Shown here: positions 1 to 13,700 of the stretch, piece after piece | Layout of the letters: every line of letters starts with the position of its first letter | Position numbering within the stretch: position 1 is the first letter of the stretch | Assembly (NCBI GenBank): GCA_001643675.2 | Contig: LSRY02000020.1 | Span: forward strand, 253,001 to 317,000 | Source of the DNA: Monocercomonoides exilis | Taxonomy: Eukaryota; Preaxostyla; Oxymonadida; Polymastigidae | Length of the DNA stretch: 64,000 nt | Reading direction: 5' to 3' | Made by a program: the position numbers and the translations under genes | Notes under the pieces: generated by a model | What the model was told of the DNA's origin: nothing | Database searches by the model: none | What the model saw: only the letters and a program-made list of their open reading frames with translations

Positions 1-1719
1 CAACACAGGCACTTCTGCTGAAGTTACAGAGGAAATTGTGTTCTTTGGCGAAATAGACGAAGATGAACTGATTTCACTGCTTGTGCTATTTGGAGAAGAC
101 TTATTAGCTTTTCCTTTTGTTTGCTGATTAGATGATTGAGACTTATCAGCTTCTATTTGTATTGAAGACGCTCCAATTGCGTTGGCTTCATTGCTTATTG
201 TTTTTGGTGATGTGGACTTGAAGTGTGGTGAAGGTGCTTGAGAAGGCGTGGGAGAAGTGGAAGATGAAGCAGAAAGAGAAGCCTTTGTGGCTTGTGGCAT
301 TGAAGAGTTGTTTGAAGCTGGAAATGATTTGGATGCTGTTGAAGTCTCAGCATTTTGTGATGCAGAAGGCAATGGACTTCCAACTGGATTGCTTTCCTTT
401 GATGATTTTGGACAAAACAGAATAATATCTCCTTCCTCAAAGTCACTTAGCTGCTTTTTTTTAAGGCTCTTTTTAGCTCGTGGCCTTTTCCAAGGAGGAA
501 GTGCATCTGCCGTCACACTTGAATTAGAAGAGATTGATGAAGAAGACGAAAAGGCTGTTGAGTTGAGCTTGGAAGCTGAAGATGATTCTGATTGAACAGA
601 CTGAGAAGACTGAGATGCTGATTGAAGCGCTGATTCAGACTTGCCATCAAATAAAGTTGAAGAAGAAGGGCGAAATGAAGAAGCTGAAGAGAAATCTGAA
701 ATGGAAGAGGAAAAATTATTATTTTCAGAAGATAACAAAGCAGGAGCACTTTGTGATGCTTGTATAGAAGAATTAGCCGAAAGATCTTCAGTTTGCTTTT
801 GAAGTGGTTGAGAAGAAGAAAAACTTGATGATAGAGGTGTTGTGTTAGACGAACGAAATGAAATAATCCCGTCATTTCCTTCCATTATCCTTTGTCGAAC
901 AATCTCAATCTGCGAAAACAATTTATCTTTTTCTGAGGCCAACAGTTCGGCCATCTTTGGCTCTATGCTTTCCTTGATATTTACTGTTCGTTCTGGCCAA
1001 ACCTCGTTAAAAATCCAAAAGCATTGCCTTCCTGTTAACCTCACCTCAGGATCTGCATCTCGTAACATTGAAACTATACTTTGTTCCAAAAGAGAAATGT
1101 TTTTGTCCGTCAAAGTCGTGACAACAAATGGAGTGATATCTGATTGTTGAAAAGATTGATTCATGGAGATATATTGCGTTGCAATAATGAAGCGAATATA
1201 ATCACCGCAACGCTGGCGCAAGTTCACTGCTGTTCCCTTTGACATCGACGATTGAGCAATCGAGTTTAAAGTCTTATTGCAAGGGCAATAGCGAAGCAAA
1301 GCCATCATACAACGATGACCACAATCTTTCATCAACAAGTTGGAAGCCCCGAGCATTTTTTTGAAGTCTCCCACAAAAAAATCAGCAATTCCTTCAAATT
1401 TTCTTCCGCAATTCGCGATGATATCAACAAATGTGGAGCCTAATTCCTTCACAAAATACGAACGAGGATCTTTGAATTGCTCATTGAGATAAGAGTGCAA
1501 TGGTCCTTGAAAGTATTGCAGGAAAATTGGATTTTGAGCATTTCCACCAAGCGCTAAGCCACGTAAAGTTTGAATTGCTTTTAAACGACTATTCCAATCA
1601 TCATCTTTGATTTTAACGCTCTCAAGGATTTTTAACACTTCTTCCATTTTTGAAACCAATTCTAAATCTTTTGTACATGAAATAATCTCCGCTCCATCTT
1701 GAGACAGAGCTTGAGACAT
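1..1719 (-). CDS. CLASP: CLASP-family TOG-domain microtubule-associated protein (3' part outside window)
   Basis: An uninterrupted minus-strand frame runs from ATG at 1719 to the window edge (573 codons, no stop, so partial). Residues about 25-265 read as an alpha-helical TOG/HEAT array. The best anchor is a segment near residues 230-250 with DADPEVRLTGRQCFW, matching the CLASP N-terminal domain pattern (DA[DN]..VR..GR..YW). CLASPs bind microtubule plus ends and promote rescue and stabilisation. After about residue 290 the chain becomes Ser/Thr-rich with a basic patch (KRPRAKKSLKKKQ), like the Ser-rich basic linker of animal CLASPs that binds EB proteins. I see no SxIP motif. The gene is head-to-head with the WDR91-like gene, with 104 bp between starts. 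Seen: frame and motifs. Known: family role. Inferred: orthology. Another TOG protein is possible but fits less well. Confidence 0.8.
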   Translation of the reverse strand, partial: MSQALSQDGAEIISCTKDLELVSKMEEVLKILESVKIKDDDWNSRLKAIQTLRGLALGGNAQNPIFLQYFQGPLHSYLNEQFKDPRSYFVKELGSTFVDIIANCGRKFEGIADFFVGDFKKMLGASNLLMKDCGHRCMMALLRYCPCNKTLNSIAQSSMSKGTAVNLRQRCGDYIRFIIATQYISMNQSFQQSDITPFVVTTLTDKNISLLEQSIVSMLRDADPEVRLTGRQCFWIFNEVWPERTVNIKESIEPKMAELLASEKDKLFSQIEIVRQRIMEGNDGIISFRSSNTTPLSSSFSSSQPLQKQTEDLSANSSIQASQSAPALLSSENNNFSSSISDFSSASSFRPSSSTLFDGKSESALQSASQSSQSVQSESSSASKLNSTAFSSSSSISSNSSVTADALPPWKRPRAKKSLKKKQLSDFEEGDIILFCPKSSKESNPVGSPLPSASQNAETSTASKSFPASNNSSMPQATKASLSASSSTSPTPSQAPSPHFKSTSPKTISNEANAIGASSIQIEADKSQSSNQQTKGKANKSSPNSTSSEISSSSSISPKNTISSVTSAEVPVL

Positions 1720-1823
1720 GAGTAATCACGATTCCTGATATTTTGTTTCAAAAATAAAAAATATTATTATATCTGGATCAGCAAATTTTTGTTTTAATTT
1801 TAAAAGAATATTTCCCAATAATA
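1720..1823. promoter_or_regulatory. Short bidirectional intergenic region between CLASP-like and WDR91-like genes
   Basis: Only 104 bp separate two divergent start codons. The stretch is very AT-rich with A/T runs and no recognisable element. It must hold both 5' UTRs and both core promoters, unless transcription starts inside a neighbour. Inference from layout only. Confidence 0.4.
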
Positions 1824-4800
1824 ATGCAAAATTTAGATTACACAGATGATCTCATAGTTGATTATTTAATATTTCGAGGTTTTACTCAATCATGTGAACA
1901 ATTTCAAATGGAAAGAAAGAAAGATAATAATCGAGGATTTTCACCAGAAAAAATTGTCCAAAGAATTATGGAATTGCTTGAAATAGGAAATCTAAGTGGA
2001 TTTTGTGAGTATTGGGAATATTTCAATCGAAGATATTTTTCACAGATGGGAAGTTCAATTCGTGAATCCGTTTCAAATTACAAATTATCTCTGTTGAAGT
2101 TTTATATCATCAGTGCAATAAAACATAATAACATCAAAGCCTTACAAGCATTTTTAGTAAGCTTTTCAGGTGATATGCTCAATGAGACAGAGTGGATTCC
2201 TTGGATGCGCCTTTTAACGCAAATTCTTTCAATAGCAAGCTTTTCGAACTATAATATTGGGAAAATAGACGGAAAGTTATCTTCAAATGCACACAATAGT
2301 GCCCCCAAGCCATTATATGAATCTGAGCATGGATATTTTTCTGAAAGAAAAGATTCATTTATTCATTCGCCAATTATTTCAAAAGATTTTGATCATATGC
2401 ATCGCTCTTCAATTCCATTTAACAGACAAGACAAAGAAGGTTTCTCATCTTCCGTTCATTCAAAAAATGCATCTCATTTTTCCTTTTCTGGAGGAGATTA
2501 TCCATTTCAATCAATGAAAATACAAGGTGCAAATCAAATTCTTTCATTTATTCCTCAAGTTGAGCCTTCAAACATGACACCAAATGTTCCACAGCCATTT
2601 TCTAACTCGTTGCATCACAGTAGCATTTCGGAATCAATGATGCCAAATGCCTTTCTTTCTTCTTCTTCATTTGAAGCAGAAGTCGGTCGGAATGGTTCGA
2701 ATGACTTTTCCAATATGTCTTCTTTGTATTCTTCTTTGAAAGAATTTACACAATCAAGCTCTTTGACGCTTGATGATCCTTCTGCTAGCCATTCTGCGAG
2801 TAGTTCATTTTCATCATCATCAGTCAATCAAAGGATTGGCGCTTCATCAAGTTCGATTTCATCGCTTTCTCCATCTCCCCCACTGCACTCGCCTTCAATT
2901 TCTTCGTCTCCTCCTTCAGAACGAGACTTCTCTGCATCTTCACCACACTCCATTGCTCAATCGCCTCCAAATCAGTCGCGTTTGAATCGAGCAGCGAGTG
3001 ACAATGAAGACAACAGCACATCTGATTATTTCGTATCATCGTCAAATACATCTTCCTCAGCATTAGCTCAGTCATCGCAAACAGGTGAATCTTCGCCCAT
3101 TTTCAAGATGTCTTCATATCCATACAGGAACCTCTCCCATGATCCTGCAACTGCCTCAAAGCAGCTGTCATTGGCTGAGAAGGTGATGCTGGCTGATCCG
3201 ATGTTTGTGCTGTATTTCACCAGCGAATGGGCAGCAAACCTGTTTGTCGGGCTGACAAACCTCTTCCGCTCGCTGTTTGCGATGGTGGAGGTGCCAGAGC
3301 TGCTGCTGTGGAGATGGAACGAAGACGAAAGAAATCGCGTTTTATCTGAAAATGAAGCCCTGAAAAGCCACATTGCTGCGTTAAAGAGAGAATTAGTATG
3401 ATTTTGAATTGAAGATAATTACAAAAGATTTATATATTGTTATATGTGTCCATTTTTATTTTTTATTTTCTTTTTTTCTTTCTTTTTCTTTTTCTTTTTC
3501 AACTTTATTGTTTTGACAATAATTATTTGTTTGAAATATCATTTGAATGATAATTTACAGACTTCACAGGAATCAACTTTGATGTTCTCAAAAGAGAGGC
3601 GCATCGAACAAGACAGGCAAATTGCCTTGCTGAATCAAGAAATTAAAGAACTGAATGGAACAATCAGCTGCTTAGAGAGAAATATGTTATGCAATAAAAT
3701 ACTAAGCGAAAAGGCGGCTGAAGAGAAAGAAATCAGAACATGGAAAGAAAGAAGAAAAGCACGAAAAGATGTTTTGTTGAGACAGAAATTAACAGAAACT
3801 GGAATGAATTTTGTGAAAGACGTCAACGAGAAATGGAAATTTAAGGCAAAAGCGATGAAAGAGCGTATGCATGACATTATGGCGATGGAGCGGATGGCTA
3901 TTCGGAAGGAGAAGAGGAAAGTGAAGCAGCTGATGGCAAAAGCACAAAAGGAGAAAATTCACAATGCACTTTCTGCATTGGATGCGAAGAAGAGAAGAAT
4001 AGCAGAAGCGGAAAAGTCTCAAAGGGAAGGAACAATTGGAAGAAGCAAACGATTAGAAAGCAAAATCCAAGGGGGATTTGAGGAGGAGGATGATGATGAA
4101 GAGTATGAAGAAGAAGAGGAAGAATATGAAGAAGAATATGAAGAAGAGGAGGATGCTGCTGCAGATCATGCAAAGCATGCACTTGGCGAAGAGGCAAATG
4201 TCAACATCAAAGAAAACAGTACAACTGAAACATCTGCTGATGCGCTTCCTTCAACAGAAGTGAGCTTTGCTGAGCATTCGAGTAAATTGGAATCAGCCAC
4301 AAATGAAAGTGCACAAAAGCTTTCATCTTCATCAAGCTTCTCTGCAAAATCAACAAAAACACATTCATTGAATTCTGTTTCTCAATGCAAATGCAGTTGT
4401 CGATGTGTTCATTGCAGAAGATGTGTTAGAAAAAGACGAGCTTTGCATATTCCTCATTGTCATGCAATGCCATCAGAATCATCTTCTTTGCATCATTCCA
4501 TTAAGAGACTTCACAACAAAAGGCAAATTTTGTTCAAAAGAGCAGCTTGTTTAAGTCTCGAACAAAAAACACAAAACGAACAGAGTCAACAAGATAAAGA
4601 AGGAAGGCAAAATATACAGAGCACTGAAACAGAGAATGAAGAAAAATGTGAAATTGGAGGAATCAATCAGGAATTTTCAAAGAGAGAGGCAAAAATAATG
4701 GAAGAGATGGACGACGAAAAAGATGAAGATGAAATGGAAAGAGAGAGAGAAAGAGAAAATGGAGAAGACGAAGATGATCTAATGAGCGATATTTGCAGCT

Positions 4801-7800
4801 GCACAAGCTCTTATTGTGATGTTGATTCTGAAGAAGAGAATGGAAGTGAAGAGGCAGATGAAGAAGAAGCAAGTGAACCAGTACAAATCAATATTAGCCA
4901 TCTCAATTCATCTCCAAAAACACAAAATTCTTCCTCAACATCTCAATTTGCTTCACCAAATGAGGTTTCTTCAGCTTCTTCGCAGTCTTCATCTCCAAAC
5001 AATTTATCTTATACAGATATTCCTTCATCACTTTTGTTATCTCTAAAAAAGCTATCAAAGCACATTCCATCTTCTGGTTGGATTTTCATTGAAGACGCAG
5101 ATCAGCAACAGCAATTAGAAAAGGAAAGCTTTTCTGAAAGTTCATGTCAATCAAATCAAGCAAATGCTAAAAGCATTCAGCTATCAAATTTCAATGAAAA
5201 TATCCAAAAACAAATGAAAAATAAGTTAAAGTCAAACATGATCCGCCTTCTCCTTTCCACTTCATTGCTCACTCTTTCATCGACTTCTCTTGTTTCTGCC
5301 AATCCATTCAAGAAACCTTTTCCATCGTATCCTTTTCGACTAATCCAAGCAAACTGTTCTTTGGCCATAACACCTTCACTTCTGCAAAGCTCCAATACTC
5401 ATTCAACATCTGAAAGTGAGTCAAGTGAAATGCAAATGCCAATTTCTCAGACTCAACCTTCTTCTTGTCCATTAGCTGCAACTAGCATTGTTGCCTCATC
5501 ACAAGATTCATTATTCAAGCTCAATCAATACTCAGCTCCATCATCACAGGGAATTAATCAATCATTCAATCCACCTCGTAATGCTATGCAGAACATGCCT
5601 TATCATCCACTTGTACCTCCACAACCAGTTTCTCCTTCTTCATCTCCTTCTTTGTCATCTATTCCAATGCTTATCTCATCTTCCCCTCCATCACTTATCC
5701 TTTCTTCATCAATCTACTTTTCCTTTGCTGTACAGCACACGCCAATTGCAAACCCCTTTTCAAGCAGGCACGTTTCTGAACAGCCAACAATTCAATCCTC
5801 TTCACAAGAGCATTCACTTTCCTCCGCTTCCACTTCGTCTCCTGTTCTTCTTCCATTGCGCACTCCCCACTTCATTGCATCCTGCTTCTCTCCTCCGTTC
5901 TTGTCTTCAGCACTGACACAACTCCTTGACTCTGCTCTTTCATCAACAATAGAATCAACTCTTTTACCGTCTTCATCTTCTTCCTTCGACTTGACAGATT
6001 TTTATTCATCCTCACCCTCTTCTTCTCCTTCGATTTTATCTCATTCAGCTGTTTCTGATGTTTTAGTGAAAAACTCACAGAAACTTGTCTTCACTGGCCA
6101 TGAAAGAGCCAAAGAAGGGTCATTGAAGCACTCTTCTCCTGTGTTCAATTCAAACAAAAACGGAAGCGAAGATGTACAAGAAACAGCTGATGAGTCTGAT
6201 TCACAGCACAAAGCACTACCGAAAAAAGAGACAAAAACAGGATTTTTTGGATCGAGTTCAAGAAAATTGGCAAAAGCAGAGAAGGAGAAGGAGAAAGAAA
6301 GAGAGAAAGAGAAAGAAAAGGAAAAACAGAGAAGTGCTAACCAATCTCCATTTGACGGAGCTGACTCGGCCACCACAATGTCCAAAGGGGTGGAAGGAGC
6401 AAGTGCTGGCTGGAGAAATTCAGTCAACTCGGATTCCTCATCTCACACTCCGCCTCTCACACAAAAGCAGAAATGGAACAGACTCATTGCTTTGGCAGAT
6501 GATACAGGACGTGTGCTGATCTTTGATGCTGCTGTCAGTGCAGCTGAAATGGAAGAGCTGAAGCGGCTGAGGAGGAGAGAGACGCTGGTGATGGTGGATC
6601 AGATGTTTGAGTGGTGGGAAAGAGAAGAAGGATGCTCTGGTGGAATGGACTTAATTAGCAAGGCACCTTATGACAGCAGGATTTTCAACAGAAGGCTGAG
6701 GAAACGCAAAGAAGAGAGTTACAGCAACGAAGGAATCGGAATCCAAACAGAAGAGAAAAACGGCAAAGGCCCAACAGCTGGAGGATTGGACAAGAATCAT
6801 GGAAAGTCATCAGCACAGTCTTCAAGCGGCAATGAAATTGGAAGCAATGACAAATTAAAGGGAAGGGCTTCTGAAGATACGCAAAACAATGATATTAGCA
6901 GGAGGAGTTACATTTCTGATGAAGCAAATGAATTTAGCGATGAAGAAAGTCTTTTCGACTCGCTTGATGATGAAGAAGATAGCTTCTCGGAGGATCTTGA
7001 CGATGATTTGCTGTGTGTGAATGAAGAGGAGACAAAAAGAATCGTTCAGACTCAAGCTTTCGACGCGCAACAAGGAAAAGAGAGTACAACTGACTCTTAT
7101 GAATCGCTGAAGCAATCGATCCAAATTCAAAAGCTGCAATCTGGCTCTTCAAACATTACGTCCAGATCAGCCGAAAGCATTCTCCGCGAACAGAAGCTGC
7201 GGAAGCTCTTCAGCCGAGCAAAAGCGCGAGAACAGCTCAAAAAGCGCATCGAAAGAGAGCGGAAGAAAGAGGCGCTTGTTTACGAGAGAGATCTTTTCTG
7301 GCAGTACCGCCAGGTTCAGCGCTGGGTGCAGCTGCGGACTCGGCGGAGTCGAATGCTGCGGCGCATGAAGCAATACGAAGACACGCTGAACATGGCGATG
7401 AAAAGAGCACAAGCAAATTGGATAAAGTCGCATGCCATTCAGGCATCGTTGAATACAAAGCGCATTCTTCCGCCACAGGCACCACCTCCTGCGTCTCATT
7501 CATCATCATCTTCTTCTTCTTCTTCTTCATATTCTCTTTTGCCAGCTGGACCGATTGCTCCAACGCCTCGTCAGTCACAGGCTTCTTTGCCCGATGATCA
7601 TCGCACCCATCTCTTCCATAGCCATCAGATGAGCTCTGAATTCAGACATCATTCACCTTCAAATTCTGGTTCATTCAATTTCTCAGGCATTCCTGCTCTT
7701 CCCACGTCTCTCTTCAGCACTTATCCAATTGCTCTTTTATTCCCAGTCTCAGCACGCACAACCTGTCTTGACTGGACAGCAGCCCCGACGCAACAAGCGC

Positions 7801-9957
7801 TGGTGATGGGCACGACAGACAGAGGGAGACTGCGCATATGGGACATCCAGTCAGAGCGCCTCAGCACAGTTTCTGTGGACGACGAGTGCGTGTGGAACAG
7901 CTGGGTGGATGGGCGGCCTCGCTGCTTTGGCACTGATATGGAATCTGCAATGCAGAAAGACGGGAAGATCGGAAGACTCACGAAAAATGGGAAGCCGCTG
8001 GAAAAAATAGATGTGGAAATGCTGAAAGGAGATGTAATGCCACCTCAACCACAGCCGCTCGTTATTCCTTTCGATGAAGAAGAGCAAAGAAAGGAGTCGG
8101 AACGATTTGGCTTTTCATCTAATTCACTTCTGAAGCGTCCATCAAATAAATCTTCGATGATTGATGGAACTAAGCTTCCAACAAAGATTCCTGCTCCCCT
8201 TTTCTCGATTGATAATTCAGCAGGATCTCGAACAACATCAAATGCAATTTCAAATCTCCCCACATCTACTGCAAGCGTCCAGCCATCTCATCCGATTGCT
8301 CCTCCACCAGCTTCAAACTGGCTGGATAATTCACATCAGCCTTCATATGCTTCATCATCAACATTGGTGAAGACTTCTGTTGCGTTGATTGAAAACAATG
8401 AAATGCCAAAACTTACTCATTTGCCTGTTGTCACTTGCATCGCTTGTTCTCCAAGCGATCCTTCGATTGTGGCGTATGCTTCGTCTTCACCCGATGCTCT
8501 GCCTCTGAAAATGGGTTCTCTTCTCCGCTCGCACCAGCTGGATTCGCTTCCTTCTTTGTCTTCGTTCACAGAGCATCACACACCGCGTGAAGGTAGACTT
8601 GGTGTGGTTAACATTCGGCAGATGAAGCTGGTGCAACGGATGGTCATTGCACCATTTCCTTGTCTTGTCCACTCCATCCACTTCAACAGAAAGGGCGATG
8701 CGATTCTGTGTGCTTGCGATGATGGAGCTGTCCGGCTGTTCAGCTGCGGCAAGAGTGAGCCTTTGGTCGAGTGGAAGATGCACAAGGGGCCCTGCTTTGA
8801 TGTTGCTTGGACAGTAGACGAGTCTTCGTTTGTATCGGTTGGAGCCGATGGGTTTGTAAATACTTTCATATTTTTAAAAAATGTTTATCTTTAATAATTA
8901 AATATTTTTTTATATGAATTTTGCTTTCAGACAAATTCTTCAGCAGTCCATTCGCATTCCAACTTTGCAGCTGTTCGCTTATAACCCGCCTTCTTTGCTA
9001 CACACATCTTCTCAGCATTTGCATCTCTCTGTTGATATCGATTCAGAAAATGACCATCCTTCTTTATCAATGCAGCAGAAATCAACTGCACCAGTGTTTA
9101 TTCCATTGAATATTACAGTCAAAGGTGATCTTTTGTGCATCAGTGGAACCATTTTCTGCCCCAATGCCATATACTTTGCTGCAGATGAGGTTGTTCCTGT
9201 GTCTTTTGATGATGAGACAGAAACCATGAAACATAAAAATGTGAAGATTGAGAATGATCAAAAAGATAAAGATGATTCAAAAGAAGAAAATAAACCTGGA
9301 AAAATCGAGAAGGATATAGATGAAGAGGACGATGAAGAGGAAGAAGAAGAGGAAGAGTGGGAAGAAGAAGGAAGTGTAGAAAAAGAAGGAGAAACAAGTG
9401 ATGGCCACCATAATGATGAAAAGCTCGTTCTAAAAAAGAATCAAATCGATTCAGATGCATTGCACCAATCAACACTCCAAATTGCACCGCCCGCGGTTAA
9501 TTCAATGTCTCATTCTTCGTCTCTTGCTGCATTTCACAAGCTTCCATCTTCTGAAACAATTACTCAAACAGCAGACTTTGATTACTTCAACCACTGGCGC
9601 TTGCATTCAAAGGGAAAGAAACAGAATGCTTCAGCTTCTTTGGTGAATGGAGAAATGCAATCTCCGCACACATCTTCTCCAACTTCGTTCTATTCATACG
9701 ATTCGCCATTTCTGAGTTCTCCTTTTTATTCATCGACTGGAGAAGCGGCAAAGGATGCCTTCCGAATCTCTTCACACAGTTCGGTGTTTGTGTATCAACA
9801 GAATAATGCAACTGCTCTTGCTGAAGTGAACGGAGATGGCAAGGAAGCAGTGAACATCCAATGGCATCCGACAGACAGTTTGCTATTGATCACAACAGGA
9901 AGCAGCGTTGGTGTGGTTGAGATGGACAACGTTTCAGGATCGTCTCGTAATGCTTGA
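1824..9957 (+). CDS. WDR91: WDR91 homologue (Rab7-effector-type WD40 protein), 3 exons, 2,629 aa
   Basis: Exons 1824..3395, 3561..8851 and 8931..9957. Introns are 165 and 79 nt, with donors GTATGA and GTTTGT. Residues 1-75 match the WDR91 N-terminus: a 'VDYLIFRGF' LisH-like helix, then 'YWEYFNRRYFS' (human ..YWSYLERRLFS). Residues about 455-524 resume the family after a Ser-rich insert: 'YFTSEWAANLF', then a short coiled coil ending in exon 1. A basic/acidic coiled coil and about 1,300 residues of Ser/Glu-rich sequence follow. WD blades appear around 'ALADDTGRVLIFD', 'GTTDRGRLRIWDI' and 'CACDDGAVRLFS', and at the C-terminus. Animal WDR91 binds active Rab7 and lowers endosomal PI3P during early-to-late endosome conversion. 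The human protein is roughly 750 aa, so this copy is over three times longer, almost all of it low complexity inside or between folded parts. It converges on the C9orf72-like gene. Confidence 0.85.
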
Positions 9958-10773
9958 AAAGTTCATATAAATGTGCAAAAAGCTGAAATTATAATGACAT
10001 TTAAAATTTTTAAAAACAATTTTTTTTTCTATTTTTATGTTGTATTTGTTTGTAATTAAGTGATAAGTGGTATGTTTTGTTTATCTTTAGATTCATACTT
10101 CTCAACTTCTGTGTTGTATATCTATTTTTGATATTTTCATTTCAGTTTTTTTTAAGCCTTTATGAGATTTGTTTTCATTGATGAAAAGAATATTTCATTC
10201 TGAGCAAAAAATGAACAAGTAAAAGCAATCAAAAACGATGTTTAATAATTTACTAATAACTTTATTGGAAACGCTTCAATAGCAAAATGAAAAGAACTCT
10301 AGCCTCGCTTCATCAGAAATTATTGACAACAGGATTTTTGAATAACACATGCAAGAATGAGAAGAATTGGGTGATGCTGAACGCATAATCTGATGTGCAA
10401 AGACATTAAGATGAATGCTCTCACTCAAAAACAGAAAGAAGTGAAATAAAATAAACAAGTCGATATAAAAATAAATTATTACAAAATTGTTGACAAAACG
10501 AAAAGTAACATAAATACATATGATTGTAAGCAGATGCATACATTAAACACTAAACAGAAAACGTTTCTCAAAGCATTAACAAACAGATTACATAAAATAG
10601 TGTGTATTAAAAGGATAAAAAAACAAAAATGATTTTCTCTAATTTAAATACTTTTTAAAGGAACAAACATTTTCGATTTAAAAAATAAAATAAATGAATA
10701 AAAAGTGGAAATTAAAGCAGTCAGAGTGTTTTGAAATCTCATTCAGCTTCAACGTAAGCCTCTCATTTTTTTT
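9958..10773. other. AT-rich spacer between convergent genes
   Basis: This 816-bp stretch lies between the stops of the convergent WDR91-like and C9orf72-like genes. It is AT-rich with many AATAAA-like strings, suitable for two 3' UTRs. I see no coding or RNA gene in it; short frames on either strand have no protein character. Confidence 0.5.
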
Positions 10774-13700
10774 TCACAAAAACATTTTCAGCCCGTCAAT
10801 CAACTGCAGCGATGTCAAAGAAGAATCTGAAATGCCACTCGAAAACTTTGGTGAAAGCACTTCGCCAACACCAATCAGCAGCATTATGTCAGACACCTCC
10901 AGCCCCATCAGCTCCTTCAGCACAGCCAGCGAGTTCACATTCGACTTTAGCGCTTTCGATTCCATATGCTTCGCTTTCTTGTCCTTTTCTGGCTTCTCTT
11001 CCTGTTCCTGGCTTTTGCTATCCGCTCCGCCTGAACTGCTCTGCTTCTTGTCTGATGAGCCGAAAAGCCAGCTTTTGTTCGGAGAATCCAGCGAAGACGT
11101 ATTTCTTGAAGACATCTGAGAAAACAGCGATGGGGTTGGGGAAGAAGGAGAAGGCGAAGAAGACGATGCAGATGAAACTTTAACAGACCCAAACAGTTTC
11201 TTCTTCTCGTCATTCATTTCTTCGATCTGCTGATACATCGCCACAAAGAACAGCGCTCTTTCGTACAGCATCATCATTTCGTGTGACAAGACAGATGCCC
11301 TCAAAAGAGAGTGTGGAGTGTTCACACATCGCTTGATGACAGCACGCAGCAGCGGAGAGATGTATTTGATGGGCGCTGCAATCGAACGAGGAAAGCTCGG
11401 CGGCTGCCGAGACAGTGCAGCAGCGACAGAAGGAGGAAGAGAATGAGAAGAAGGATACGAGGCAGCAGAGGATGGAATGGAAGAGGAAGAAGACTGGAGC
11501 GAAGAGGGATTGCGTGAATAAGACAAAGAGGGAGAGAAATTAGCAGAAGATGCTGGTGTCAGAACAGGCAGAGCTGCAGTGGATGAGCAAGGTGTGGAAT
11601 ACGCCGAAGACAAAGGAGACGCAGTTGGCGTGGCAGTCGAACTGAAAATGGAGTTTCTGTTTGAATTTGCATCGCTCTTTGAAAACGATATGCGACGATG
11701 TGAAGGCGTAGCTGCAGGGGAAGCAAGGGCAGTTGTGTGATTTGCTGAGCGGAGTGTGCCAGAAGGAGAGGAAGAAGGTGACAGGCCGTCAGAAAGCGCA
11801 AAAGTTGGCTTCATCCGATTTGCAATGAACTGAGCACACATCTTCTCATCCTCCACAAACAGGCGCTGAAGATAAGTCTGGCGGAGTGTATAGAACGAAG
11901 AAATGGAAGAGAAACATTGCACTTCCTTTTTGGAGACGTTGATGTATGCAACAGGAAATGGGCTCTTCAGCAGCGTCTCCATCGACGGAGCATCACACTA
12001 AAAGAAAAAACAAGAAAAGAAAAAGAAAAAGAAAAAATGTTGATTGTTGCGTTGTGTTGTATGCATATGGAGATTAATGTTTCAAATGATAAAATAATGA
12101 TAATAAATAATTTAATTAATAATGAAATATCATAATAGAAACAAGCATACTTCCAGTATTCCCTGTACAGCCAGCCCAGGAATGAAGTCCGCAAGTGCAG
12201 TGATTGGATAGCTGAGAGAAGAAGGAGGAGAAGTCGGAGAAGGAGTTGAAATGGATGAAGCAGCAATGCAAGAAGAGGAAGAGGAAGAAGAGCATGAAGA
12301 AGAAGATGCTAAGCCAACAACAGAAGCAGAAGAAAGCAATGAACAAGAAGGAGAAGCGATCATATGACTTGAAATCGACCTTTGCAAAGTGAGTGGAACG
12401 GCTGCATCAAACATCGAAGACGACGGCTGTTCAGAAACATTCACATGAACAGAATCACTTTTGTTTGCAGTGTGTTTTGGGCAGATGACACTCAGCACTT
12501 CTTCATCGTCTTCGTCCTCGTCGAAAAAGAGGTCCCGTTCTGTCCGGCCGAACTGGTCTCGATTCAGCTCAATTCCTTTTCTGGCTGCTTCTGCCTCTTT
12601 CTGGCTGAGCTCCTTGCGCTTTGCGAGCAGCTCCTCTTCTTCCAGCACCGACTGCAGGTTGTGTGTGGAGAAAGTGGTGATCCCTTCCATGATGCGCTTC
12701 CGGTGCTGCTCAATTTGCTCTTCCCGCGTCAGATTCTGTTTGCTCAGCCGGATTGTCTTCATCTTTGGATGACATATTTGTGAACTGTCATATTCTGCTT
12801 CAGAAGTTTCTGTTTTATTCCTCAAAGACAATATTTCATAGCCATCACATTTGTCATTTGTCATTCTTTGAGCATCCATCTCTTTGGATGCATCTTCTCT
12901 CTTTCTTCCATCTCCTTCCTCAATTTTCTCACCACTTTCATCACATTCAAACTCATTCGAGCTCAACTTTCTTTCTTCTTCTTCTTCTTCTTCTTCTTCT
13001 TCTTTCTTCTCCATCATTTCGTCTTCCTTCCTCTTCATCTTCACTTCTGGCAGTTCTCTTGTCATCTGCAGTGATGCCATTCCGATCCGCCTTTCACTCC
13101 CGTCTGCACAAATGAACGAAGACACCACAGAAACAGGTGCAGGAGGAGGAGGTGTGCTCGATGCACTGAACAAAGGAGAAGGCGGGAGACGCAGAGAAGA
13201 AGGAGAGGCAGAAAGAGAAGGAGAAGGAGAAAGTGTCGGGGAAGGAGAACAGGAAAGAGAAGCTGTTCGTGTGAAGGAAAAAGCAGGCGATGGCGAAAGA
13301 GAAGGCGGAGGCGGAGCGCATCGAGAGGCAGAAAACGGAGAAGGAGAGACAGAAGAAGCAGGAGAGGAAGAAGGGAGTGAGTTTGTGCGGGTCATGGCAG
13401 TGCTGTAAGTGGGGGAGGATAGAGAAGGGCGGGCAGGCTGCATTGGAGAGGAAGCAGTTGAAGGAGAATGCTCGGTGGATGTGTTGTGAGAAGAGGCATA
13501 TGAAATTGGGAGCAGATCTGGTTGCAGAGAAGGAGGCGGATAAGAAAGTGTGTCTGCCATTGGGCTGTTTGGCTTAACAGCCTTTTGAGGAGGAGGAGGA
13601 GGAGGAGGAGGAGGAGAAGAAGAAGAAGAAGAAGAAGAAGAAGAAGAAGAAGAAGAAGAAAGAGAAGGAGAACTTATCAATTCATTGGAATTAACGACTG

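Noticed and set aside
10276-10539. 87-codon minus frame between WDR91-like and C9orf72-like genes
   Set aside because: Hydrophobic, Phe-rich translation of AT-rich DNA with no splice partner; lies in the shared 3' UTR zone.
13588-13672. Relation of the GGA/GAA repeat to the human C9orf72 GGGGCC disease repeat
   Set aside because: Different unit, coding rather than intronic, and such triplet repeats occur in most genes of this window; any parallel is coincidental.
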